In this document: in pieces, positions 55,237-62,831 of the stretch
Numbering within the stretch: position 1 is the stretch's first letter
Layout of the letters: each line of letters begins with the position of its first letter
Assembly (NCBI RefSeq): GCF_020176955.2
Contig: NZ_JAIUCZ020000003.1
Location: forward strand, 310,001-374,000
Origin: Nocardia sp. alder85J
Lineage (GTDB): Bacteria > Actinomycetota > Actinomycetes > Mycobacteriales > Mycobacteriaceae
Length of the DNA stretch: 64,000 nt
Direction: 5' to 3'
Program-made: the position numbers and the translations under genes
The notes under the pieces: generated by a model
Told to the model about the DNA's origin: nothing
Databases searched by the model: none
What the model saw: only the letters and a program-made list of their open reading frames with translations

Positions 55237-56025
55237 TCACGCGGTCAATGTGTCCGGCAGGCCGGTGCGCGCGGCGCCGGTGTCGCCGAGGGCCCGGCCG
55301 ATCCGCGCCCCGGCGGCCTGTAGCGGCGGCACCACCGGCCGGATCGCGCCGACGTTCGGCAGCACCACCGACAGCGCCGCCACCGTGCGGCCACCGGCGC
55401 CGCGCACCGGTACCGCGAGCGCCGCGGCCGCCGGATCCGGGCATCCGGCGCAGTGCGCGACACCGGTACGCCGGACCTCGGACAGCAAGCGCCGCAACGC
55501 CTTCGGATCGGTGGCGGCATTGTCCGCGGCGGCCGGCAGCGGGGCCGCCAGCACCGCCTCCCGGAGTTCGGTGGGCGCGGCGGCGAGCAGCACCAGCCCG
55601 GGCGCCGACACCGACAGCGGCTGCCGGGCACCCACGGTGGTGACATTGCGGATCGCGCCCGGTGCGCTCAGCCGTTCGACGCACAGCACCTCGCGCCCGG
55701 ACCGGACACTCAACTGCACGTGCTGACCGAGTTGGGCGAGCAGTTCGGTCATCATCGGCAGCGCGGTCGCGCGCAGTTCGTTGACCGGCGCGGCCCGCGC
55801 CACCAGTTCCCAGATCCGCATGCCGAGGCGGACCCGTTTGTCCGCGTCCCGGCACAGCCAGCCGTATTCGATCATCTCCGTCACCATCCGGGAGGTCGAC
55901 GGCAGCGGAATCCCGGTGCGATCGGACAATTCAGACACCGTCAATGCTGGATGATCCGGATCGAAACCCTCGAAGATGCGAGCCACGCGGGAGAAGACCG
56001 ATTCACCGTTGGAATGTCGCGCCAT
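55237..56025 (-). CDS. IclR family transcriptional regulator
   Basis: A 262-residue IclR-type regulator with an N-terminal winged helix-turn-helix (about 10-70, IPLPSTSRMVTEMIEYGWL) and a C-terminal effector domain (AAAALAVPVRG, the conserved region). The ATG at 56025 has GCGAGG upstream; the longer frame to 56187 has no family sequence. It lies between the secreted protein genes and may control them, since no catabolic gene is adjacent. This role is inference. Confidence 0.87.
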   Translation of the reverse strand: MARHSNGESVFSRVARIFEGFDPDHPALTVSELSDRTGIPLPSTSRMVTEMIEYGWLCRDADKRVRLGMRIWELVARAAPVNELRATALPMMTELLAQLGQHVQLSVRSGREVLCVERLSAPGAIRNVTTVGARQPLSVSAPGLVLLAAAPTELREAVLAAPLPAAADNAATDPKALRRLLSEVRRTGVAHCAGCPDPAAAALAVPVRGAGGRTVAALSVVLPNVGAIRPVVPPLQAAGARIGRALGDTGAARTGLPDTLTA

Positions 56026-56524
56026 CAGCAGCCTCGCTTCCGTCCGGCCGCGATACGGCGACCGATCCCACCGGAAAAGTGACCTCGAACACCACCCGGG
56101 CGCCGTTCCGGTGGCAGCGCCGCCGGATTTTCTCCGGCAATCGGGCGGGCAGGTCGGTGTGATCACCGGCCGCACAGCCCCGCTCACGTGGAGCGATGCC
56201 GTTTCGCTCTCATTGATGGTAACCCCGGAAGAGGTGCGGCAAACAATCGGCCCGGTCGGATTGCCCGGGGTCCACCGCCACGAACAGTGGTTACTCGTCG
56301 GCCACGGAATTATTTCACTTCACGGCAACCTACCGGCGTTCGATTCGGTGCTGCGATGACAGAGGTCGATACGCGATGTCGCATTATCGGAATTTGTCGA
56401 ATATGATCCGAGACGATCTGCCGTACCACCCTGCCCGGCTCGGCCGAAAAAAACCGTTGCGCAGCACGTTTCGCACCGACCACCCCGGAAAGCCGAGCCG
56501 ACGAGAAGGATTGGAACCACCGAC
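56026..56524. other. intergenic region between IclR gene and secreted protein gene
   Basis: A 499-bp region with divergent promoters. The C-terminal part of one frame (around 56215-56359) looks partly coding (MVTPEEVRQTIG), but GC bias at third positions is weak and there is no RBS. TGCCGTACCA at 56419-56428 resembles the TCGCCGTACCG element in the leaders of the 45050 and 52203 genes. AAAAAACC precedes the RBS of the 56525 gene. Confidence 0.45.
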
Positions 56525-57373
56525 ATGCAATTGCGCAGCGTCACAGCGGCCGCCACCCTGGTCGTGGGTGCCCTGGCCGCGACCGCGGGCGTCACTCATG
56601 CCGACCCCGCCGCCGCGCAGCCGGAGGTGCGTTATTCGGCCAAGCTGGTCGACAAGAAGGTCGTCACCACACTCAAGGACGGGACCTTCGCGCTGGCCAA
56701 GGCGCGCCGGGCGGATCTGGCCGACGGCAAGGACGTCCGGCTGACCGAGCGCGACGGCGGACTGTTCGACCCCGACGGCAAGGCCACCGCCGTGGCCGAC
56801 GCCGTGGATGTGGTCGACGTCCGCGACACCGGTGGGCACACCGTCGCCACACTGCCGCTCGACGTGCACGTGGTCGGTCTGGTCATCCCGGTCGCCCCGA
56901 CGGTCAAGGACGACGGCACCGTGCTGGAGTTGTCGCCGCAGCGCCCGACGGGCCTGGATATCTCGCAGCCGCTGGCCCTGAACCCGGGGGCCACCAAGCC
57001 CGTGGCCGCCCAGGCCATCGCGTCGGACGCCGAGAACCAGAAGGCGATGTCCGACTTCAGCACCAAGTTCAGCCTCGCGACCGCGGTCGGCGGCTTCATC
57101 GGCACCGCGCTCGGCGCGACCATCGGCTGTGTGGTGACCATTGCGGCGGGCTGTGTCGCCGGCCTGGTCACCGGCGCGGGCGTCGGCGGCATCGTGGGCA
57201 CCATCGCCGCGGGCGGGCCGACCCTGATCGCCACCGGTCTGGATCTGGTCGGCACCATGCAGGCCGCCGACGGCACCACCCACTACGCCGACAAGCCGAC
57301 CCTCCAGCCGAGCCCCGGCCAGGACGTCGCGGCCCACGGGCCCGCGAATCCGCAGCAGCAGCAAGGCCGTTGA
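56525..57373 (+). CDS. secreted glycine-zipper protein (family member, DUF8020-like)
   Basis: A 282-residue exported protein. Signal peptide (hydrophobic up to about residue 25, THADP) and a beta domain with RYSAKLVDKKVVTTLKD, then EN-QKAMSDFSTKFSLATAVGG and a glycine-zipper tail with GCVVTIAAGC and GVGGIVGTIAAGGPTLIA. It matches the 30979-31728 protein over the whole length. The tail ends with a Gln-rich motif. Function unknown. Family label is from memory and should be treated as a guess. Confidence 0.84.
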   Translation: MQLRSVTAAATLVVGALAATAGVTHADPAAAQPEVRYSAKLVDKKVVTTLKDGTFALAKARRADLADGKDVRLTERDGGLFDPDGKATAVADAVDVVDVRDTGGHTVATLPLDVHVVGLVIPVAPTVKDDGTVLELSPQRPTGLDISQPLALNPGATKPVAAQAIASDAENQKAMSDFSTKFSLATAVGGFIGTALGATIGCVVTIAAGCVAGLVTGAGVGGIVGTIAAGGPTLIATGLDLVGTMQAADGTTHYADKPTLQPSPGQDVAAHGPANPQQQQGR

Positions 57374-57393
57374 TCAGCGTACCGAACGAGTGA

Positions 57394-57426
57394 ACGGGCC
57401 CCGAACCGATCAGGTTCGGGGCCCGT
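57394..57426. terminator. bidirectional terminator before MspA genes
   Basis: A 14-bp perfect stem (ACGGGCCCCGAACC / GGTTCGGGGCCCGT) with a 5-base loop, between the 56525 gene and the convergent MspA gene. Confidence 0.9.
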
Positions 57427-57491
57427 CGTCTGTGTCGGCCGGCCGGGTCGCTGCCCGCCGGGTCGCCGTGGCCGAGCGGCGGCCGCGGCCG

Positions 57492-58196
57492 TCAACCGAT
57501 GCCGAAGGGCGCACCCCACAGGGTGACGTGCCCGGTCACGGTCGGCGTGTAGACCATGACCTCGACGAAGGCGCGCGCCTGCGCGGCGCCGCCGCAGCCG
57601 TTCACCGCGATCGTCTCGTCCTTCCACGTCACGCTGTTGTGCCCGCCCTTGGCCGAGTGCCGGTTGTCGTGCGAGTCGGCGCCGAAGTCGTCCGCCGACT
57701 CCAGGTCCAGCACGTAGAACGACTGGGCCTGCCCGGCGGTGAGGGTCAGATCGGCGGAGGCGCCGGGAGTGACCGAGCCGGACACCGACGGCTTGCCGCT
57801 GCTGTCGGTGCTCACGCTGCCCGAGGCGCTGCCGTTGACGCCCGGAGTGAATCCGTCGCTCAGGTCGACCTGGCAGCCGACCACGTAGCCGGGCCGCAGC
57901 CGGGTGAAGGCGGACGGATCACCGGCGTCGCCGTCGGAGATGTTCACCTCACCGTGGCCGGACACCCAGGCGTTGCGGTGCAGCGGGGTGCCGCCCATGG
58001 ACGGGTTGATGTTCGCCGACTCGCCCGACAGCGTGACGTGCACGACGGTGCCGTCCTCCAGCGTGCGGGTGACGTCGCCGCCCGGCAGCGGGACGAAGGT
58101 GTCGGCGTCGGCCGCGCCGACGGAGAACAATCCGATCGCGATGCCCACGACCGCACCCGCGGCGGTCACGCGGGCGATGCCCTTGACAGTGTTCAT
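57492..58196 (-). CDS. MspA-family porin
   Basis: A 234-residue outer-membrane porin of the MspA family, which forms octameric channels in the mycolic-acid outer membrane of mycobacteria and relatives. Signal peptide with cleavage after ADADA; the mature part starts DTFVPLPGGDV and has the typical NAWVSGHGEV and YVVGCQVDLSDG regions, and a Cys-containing end (VNGCGGAAQARAFVE). The ATG at 58196 is preferred over GTG at 58208, whose codon overlaps the GAGG box. It is a neighbour of a second family member and depends on the same promoter region, or on its own. Confidence 0.9.
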   Translation of the reverse strand: MNTVKGIARVTAAGAVVGIAIGLFSVGAADADTFVPLPGGDVTRTLEDGTVVHVTLSGESANINPSMGGTPLHRNAWVSGHGEVNISDGDAGDPSAFTRLRPGYVVGCQVDLSDGFTPGVNGSASGSVSTDSSGKPSVSGSVTPGASADLTLTAGQAQSFYVLDLESADDFGADSHDNRHSAKGGHNSVTWKDETIAVNGCGGAAQARAFVEVMVYTPTVTGHVTLWGAPFGIG

Positions 58197-58264
58197 GATG
58201 CTGATCACCTCGAAGATCGTTCGCCGGGCCCGCTCGGCCCCGGCTGGAACCGGGAACGGCGAAC

Positions 58265-58927
58265 TCAGCCGAGGCTGAAGGGCTGGCCGTACAGGGTGGT
58301 CTTGGAGTAGTCGTCACCGATGATCTCGACCACGACCACCTGCCGGGCCTGCGCATAGCCCGCGCAGCCCTCGACGGACAGCTGGGAGTCCTGGTAGTCG
58401 ACGTGATAGGTGCCGGTGTGCGGCAGGTCCTTCTGGTCGATGGTCACCCACGTGATCTCACCGGGCTTCAGCGGCAGCGACAGCGAACCGGCCAGGCTGG
58501 GGGCGCTGCTCAGCGCCGCCGACATCGAGGTGCTCAGGCTGCCCAGGGAGACCTGGCAGCCGACGACGTAGCCGACAGTTAGCTCCGAGGTGCCGTGGGT
58601 CGACGAGTTGTTGGTGCCCGTGCCGCCGGCCGCGCCGTTCCACGGGCCGGCGGCGCCGTCCGGGGTGTCGACGTCGGCGCTGACGTCGCCGGAGACCCAC
58701 ACGTTGCGACCGGCCCCGTTACCCGCCAGCGACGGTGAGATGAGCGCATGTTCGCCGCGCGAGTCGATGACCGCGCCGGCGCCGTCGGTGTGCCCGTCGG
58801 TCAGCGGCACGAAGGTGTCCGCGTTCGCGGCGCCGGCCGCACCCAGGCCGACGGCGGCCGTGGCGGCGAGCGCCACACCGGCGGCTCGTCTCACCCAGGC
58901 CACGCCGGCATCACGATTGACCCGCAT
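58265..58927 (-). CDS. MspA-family porin (second copy)
   Basis: A 220-residue MspA-family porin homologue of the preceding gene. It has a signal peptide ending GAANADTFVP, RNVWVSGDVSADV, ELTVGYVVGCQVSLGS and the Cys-containing VEGCAGYAQARQVV. Gly/Thr/Asn-rich sequence near residue 95 (GAAGGTGTNNSS) may form a variable loop. The ATG at 58927 is preceded by AGGGA. Both copies are transcribed leftward, upstream of the region 57426; the 68-bp gap between them lacks a terminator, so they may be co-transcribed. Confidence 0.9.
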   Translation of the reverse strand: MRVNRDAGVAWVRRAAGVALAATAAVGLGAAGAANADTFVPLTDGHTDGAGAVIDSRGEHALISPSLAGNGAGRNVWVSGDVSADVDTPDGAAGPWNGAAGGTGTNNSSTHGTSELTVGYVVGCQVSLGSLSTSMSAALSSAPSLAGSLSLPLKPGEITWVTIDQKDLPHTGTYHVDYQDSQLSVEGCAGYAQARQVVVVEIIGDDYSKTTLYGQPFSLG

Positions 58928-59508
58928 TGATCGTTCCCTCACTGGTTCCGTCCGCACGTCTCACGGCAGCCGAGACGTATCCGGTGGCGCGTGTATGCAT
59001 TCATTCGCCACAGTCCCCACCGGCTTCATAGCCAAGGCGAATCACGCGCACCAGAACTGAAAGCTAATGGATGAACCAGATCTCGTTAACGTAACTTTCC
59101 ATGAATGAAAGCCGATACACAGCCTTTACTCCAGCATTGGCAAACTTTCGGCACATATTTTCATTCATTGCAAACACCCTGGCCGGAGCAGTTCCGGGCG
59201 GTCATCGTCGGAATCGGCCCGTGCAGCGAGCCGATCGCCGAGCAGCTGCCGCCGGGCGGCCGGCCGGCATCCGACCACCCAGCGTCTGCGGTAATCGACG
59301 GCTCACCGCAACGACCATCGGGCCCGTGCGCGTACCCGTCGGGAGGCTGCCCCTCATAGCCCTCCGGCGGGTATGCGGCTTTTCACCGGACACCTGTGCA
59401 ATATTCGCCGCGCACTACCGCGAAGGTGTCCGATCAATGGCCATTACTTGGACATAGCTATGCCCCGGCAAACTTCATGGAGCTCGCCGGGGCAGGGCCG
59501 TGGATGCT
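58928..59508. other. intergenic region upstream of MspA genes
   Basis: A 581-bp region with low-GC patches (59060-59170), probably the promoter of the MspA pair. Four ATGAATG/CATTCATT-like elements cluster around 58995-59170, including TTTCATTCATTGC near 59158 and CCATGAATGAAAG near 59097. A plus-strand frame from 59105 is open for 84 codons but lacks a convincing C-terminal half. No gene is assigned. Confidence 0.5.
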
Positions 59509-60072
59509 TCAGAAACGCCGGGCGCCGGTGACCGGCATGTCATCGATGGGCGACAGCACCACACCGCGGGCGCTGGTGGAGGCATGGATCACCTGGCCGT
59601 CGCCGGCGTAGATGGCGGAGTGGTCCCCGCCGTAGAAGGACACCAGATCACCGAGCCGCAGCTCGTCCAGCGACACCGGGGTGCCCGCCGCGAGCTGGTC
59701 GTAGCTGGTGCGCGGCAGTTCCAGGCCGGCCTGCTCGTACGACCACACCAGCAGGCCGGAGCAGTCGAAGCTGTCGGGGCCGGTGTCGCCGAATCCGTAA
59801 CTCGAACCGATCTTGGAGCGGGCCGCCTCCACGGCCACCTCCCCGGCCGTCCGCTGGTGCAGCCACGGCAGCGAATCGGTGAACGGGGCGAACGGGTTGT
59901 CGAGCCAGCCCACGGGGCGGACACCCGGCGACGACTTCCCGTGGGCCGTCACCTGTCCGGTGGTCAGCAGCAGGGTACCGATCGCGCAGATCACGACCAG
60001 TGCCCCCGCCAGCACGCACCAGAGCACACGCCGTAGGCGGCTGCGACTTCGACCTTCTCCGGTTTCTGACAT
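59509..60072 (-). CDS. NlpC/P60 family cell-wall hydrolase
   Basis: A 187-residue membrane-anchored endopeptidase. A basic N-terminus and one membrane segment (about 17-37) are followed by an NlpC/P60 domain with catalytic Cys104 in SFDCSGLLVW, His151 in GGDHSAIYAG and His163 as third polar residue. It cleaves peptide stems of peptidoglycan. The ATG at 60072 has GGAGGACC upstream. It belongs to the same envelope island, but is a separate transcription unit. Confidence 0.92.
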   Translation of the reverse strand: MSETGEGRSRSRLRRVLWCVLAGALVVICAIGTLLLTTGQVTAHGKSSPGVRPVGWLDNPFAPFTDSLPWLHQRTAGEVAVEAARSKIGSSYGFGDTGPDSFDCSGLLVWSYEQAGLELPRTSYDQLAAGTPVSLDELRLGDLVSFYGGDHSAIYAGDGQVIHASTSARGVVLSPIDDMPVTGARRF

Positions 60073-60301
60073 GACGCGGTCCTCCGATCCTCGTTCGAGC
60101 GCCGGTGGGCCGCACGAGAAGTACGCACAACGCGCGGACTCCCACCCGGGCTTCTCGATCAATTACGAAAACATCCGGTGATCTGTCAGTCTGCGAATCC
60201 GTTGCCATCTTTCGCGGCGACACCCGGGAACACGAGGACAACACGGGGACAGGTGATAACGAAACAATAAACAATTGAAATATCGCAGATCTCGCGACGG
60301 G

Positions 60302-61420
60302 CTACCGGAGCAGGTCCGCCAGCGTGAAGAGGGTCTCGTCGTGACCGGGGGCGGCGATGAGCGACAGCCCCAGCGGCAGGTCGTCGAACCGGGCCACCGG
60401 CAGGCTCACCGCCGGTGCGCCGAGAATCGGGGCCAGACAGGTCAACCGGACCACGGCCGCGCGGGCCACGCCGGGATCGTCCAGCGGCGGCGCCGGATAC
60501 GGGGTCGCGGGCAGGGCCAGCACCCGATCGGCGGCCAGCCCCCGCAGGATTCGATCGGCCGCGGTCCGCAGCACCGCGCGCGCCTCGAAGGCCATGGTCG
60601 CGGTCACGTCCGCGGCCAGGTCCAGCCGCGCGGAGACGTTGCGGCCGAAGATCGGCCGCTCGCGGCGGATCCAGTCGCCGTGGCTCGCCCACACCTCCGC
60701 CGCCTGCACGGTGGTGAAGGCCGCCCGCACCCGATCCCAGCCGCCCGGCTCGAACAGCGGCTCGGTGGACAAGGTCAGGCCCGCGCCGACCAGCCGGGTC
60801 AGGGTGGCGCGCAACACCTCCCGGACCGGCTCCGCCACCGGGATGTCGGCCGGCCACCACACCGTGCGCGGCCGCTGCGCCGCGCCCGCGCCGGACAACA
60901 GCAGCTCGGCGCCGGCGCGCAGGGTCGGCAGGTCCCGGGCGAGCAGCGCGGGCACATCGAACGACGGGGCCAGCGGCACGATGCCGGCCCGCGACACGCG
61001 AGTGTGGGTGGGGCGCAGTCCGAACAGGCCGTTGTAGGAGGCCGGCACCCGGATCGAGCCCGCGGTGTCGGTGCCGAGCCCGAGATCGGCGAGCCCGGCG
61101 GCGACCACCGTCGCGGTACCGCTGGACGACCCGCCCGGCAACCGGCCCGGGGCGACCGGATTCTCCGGGGTGCCGTAGTGCGCGTTGGTACCGGTGAGGC
61201 TGTAGGCCAACTCGTCGGTGTGGGTCTTGCCCACCACGCGGAATCCGCGCCGCAGCCGGACCACCGCCTCGGCATCCTGCTGCGGGATCGGATGGGTGGC
61301 CAGCCAGCGTGGATTGCCCGCGCCGGTGGGCATCCCCGCCACGTCGACCACGTCCTTGACCGCCAGCCGCAACCCGGCCGGCGCCGCCGTCACCGGCAGC
61401 CAGGAGACGAACCCGTTCAC
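60302..61420 (-). CDS. amidase (amidase signature family)
   Basis: A 372-residue amidase signature enzyme, with the Ser-cisSer-Lys triad visible as Lys22 (LAVKDVVDVAG), Ser98 in GGSSSG and Ser122 in GTDTAGSIRVPAS. It hydrolyses amides to acids and ammonia in the cytoplasm. It is shorter than many amidases (450-500 aa) and looks like the allophanate or AmdA-type. The ATG overlaps the end of the acetamidase gene by 4 bp, so both are one operon. The substrate is unknown. Confidence 0.9.
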   Translation of the reverse strand: MNGFVSWLPVTAAPAGLRLAVKDVVDVAGMPTGAGNPRWLATHPIPQQDAEAVVRLRRGFRVVGKTHTDELAYSLTGTNAHYGTPENPVAPGRLPGGSSSGTATVVAAGLADLGLGTDTAGSIRVPASYNGLFGLRPTHTRVSRAGIVPLAPSFDVPALLARDLPTLRAGAELLLSGAGAAQRPRTVWWPADIPVAEPVREVLRATLTRLVGAGLTLSTEPLFEPGGWDRVRAAFTTVQAAEVWASHGDWIRRERPIFGRNVSARLDLAADVTATMAFEARAVLRTAADRILRGLAADRVLALPATPYPAPPLDDPGVARAAVVRLTCLAPILGAPAVSLPVARFDDLPLGLSLIAAPGHDETLFTLADLLR

Positions 61421-62499
61421 AACCCCTCCAGATCACTCTTGCGCAGGCAGCAGTGCACGCCCTTGACGATGTCGACCACCTGGGAGATCCGGAAATCCGC
61501 GGTGGCGGACAGATAGGCCAGGGCCAGCGGGGCCGGGACGCCGTGCCGCTCACCGAGAAAGGCGATCGCGTTGCGGGTGGCCCGCGCGACGGCCGCGTCG
61601 AGATCGGTGTCCAGGCCGATCACCAGGTGATCGTCGCGGGTCTCGGCGAACGGGGTCGCCAGGGTCGCGGCGAGCTTCCGCATCGCCGGGTCGTTGTGCA
61701 GGCGCAGCCGCAGCGTGGCCCGCAGCGGCGCCTCGAACGCGGTCAGCGCCACCTCGCCGTCGCCCATCGCGAAGTGCGGATCGCCGGTGTAGAAGAGGGC
61801 GCCCGGAACCTGCACCGGCAGAAACAGTTTGGCGCCGACGCCGAGCATCCGGATATCCAGGTTGCCGCCGTGCGGGCCCGGCGGCACCGAATGCACCGGC
61901 CGGTCGGTGGCCACGGCGACGCCCATGATGCCCAGGAAGGGGTTGAGCGGGAAGCGCAGCGCACGGCCGTCGCCGAGGGCGATCACCCCGCGCTCGGCGG
62001 TGTCGACGGTCGCGACCGTGCACACCGGCGGCACCGGATCGGCCGGATCGTGTCCCACCGGCGGCAACGGATATTCGCCGGGCAGCGCGCCCTTGCCGTG
62101 CCGATTGCTGATGACGCCGTAATCGGTCCGGCGGGCCAGCGCCAGCACCTCCACCTCCAGCACATCGCCGGGCCGCGCGCCGCGCACGGCGATCGGGCCG
62201 GTGATCACGTGCGGGCCCTGCCGGGCCGGGTCGTGCGTACCGGAGGCGGCGACGGCGGCGGTGTCGGACAGGATCCCGGTGATGCCCACGGCGGCGAAGA
62301 AGGCGGCCGGATCGCGGCCCTGATCCTCGAGGATGCCCTCGTGGCTGATGGTGTCCAGGCACACCACGGTGCCCGGATCGACGGTGCGGACCGGCCGGGA
62401 CGTCGCATTCGGCAGCAGCCCCCAGGCGATCTCGTCCGGGTCGGCGGAGAGGTAGAGGTCGCCGGGGGTGGCGCCGACGCCCGGTTGCAACAGCATCAT
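61417..62499 (-). CDS. acetamidase/formamidase
   Basis: A 360-residue member of the FmdA/AmdA acetamidase/formamidase family, cytoplasmic zinc-type enzymes that release ammonia from short amides. Visible: HEGILEDQG near the N-terminus, the conserved VISNRHGKGALPGE, PHGGNLDIRMLGVGAKLFLPV and GDPHFAMGDGEVA. The start is one of two adjacent ATG codons (62499, 62496), with GGAAG upstream. It is first gene of the operon, coupled to the amidase; it is divergent from the amidohydrolase gene. Confidence 0.92.
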   Translation of the reverse strand: MMLLQPGVGATPGDLYLSADPDEIAWGLLPNATSRPVRTVDPGTVVCLDTISHEGILEDQGRDPAAFFAAVGITGILSDTAAVAASGTHDPARQGPHVITGPIAVRGARPGDVLEVEVLALARRTDYGVISNRHGKGALPGEYPLPPVGHDPADPVPPVCTVATVDTAERGVIALGDGRALRFPLNPFLGIMGVAVATDRPVHSVPPGPHGGNLDIRMLGVGAKLFLPVQVPGALFYTGDPHFAMGDGEVALTAFEAPLRATLRLRLHNDPAMRKLAATLATPFAETRDDHLVIGLDTDLDAAVARATRNAIAFLGERHGVPAPLALAYLSATADFRISQVVDIVKGVHCCLRKSDLEGL

Positions 62500-62831
62500 C
62501 GTCTTCCTTCGCTCGCGCGTGGCCCGGCTGCGGTATGCCCTTGCCACCCGATCGCCGGGAGGGTCGGCGGCAGCGGCCCCATCGTCCGGATTATTGGTAT
62601 ACCGCTAACCGTTCGGAGTCCAGTTTTTCCTCGTTGCCGAAAGTTCGCCACAAATCGCCGGACAGGCGCCTCCACCGGCTGTATCCCAGCTCGTGTGCCA
62701 CCCGGGCCGGTCCGCAGCAAACTTTTCGGCCCCACGGAGAGCAGTTCGTAACACCGCCGACAAATTTCCGGCGGGAGTGGGCAACACGCGGCTCATATAC
62801 CAATGCTGCCCTGCTCTCACGGGAGGTTCTC
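62500..62831. promoter_or_regulatory. divergent control region with TTGGTATACC-like sites
   Basis: A 332-bp gap between the divergent amide genes. ATTGGTATACC is at 62593-62603 and TATACCAAT at 62796-62804. Both are half or more of the palindrome TTGGTATACCAA, the type of operator bound by FadR/GntR-family regulators. One site lies near each start. Binding could couple both operons. No regulator gene lies in the window. Confidence 0.6.

Noticed and set aside
56215..56359. A short plus-strand frame beginning MVTPEEVRQTIG
   Set aside because: Third-position GC is lower than in real genes here and there is no RBS; it may be a decayed remnant but cannot be supported.
59105..59359. An 84-codon plus-strand frame (MKADTQPLLQHW start)
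   Set aside because: The first half looks protein-like but the second half is Pro/Ser-rich noise, no RBS is visible, and it lies in the porin promoter region.
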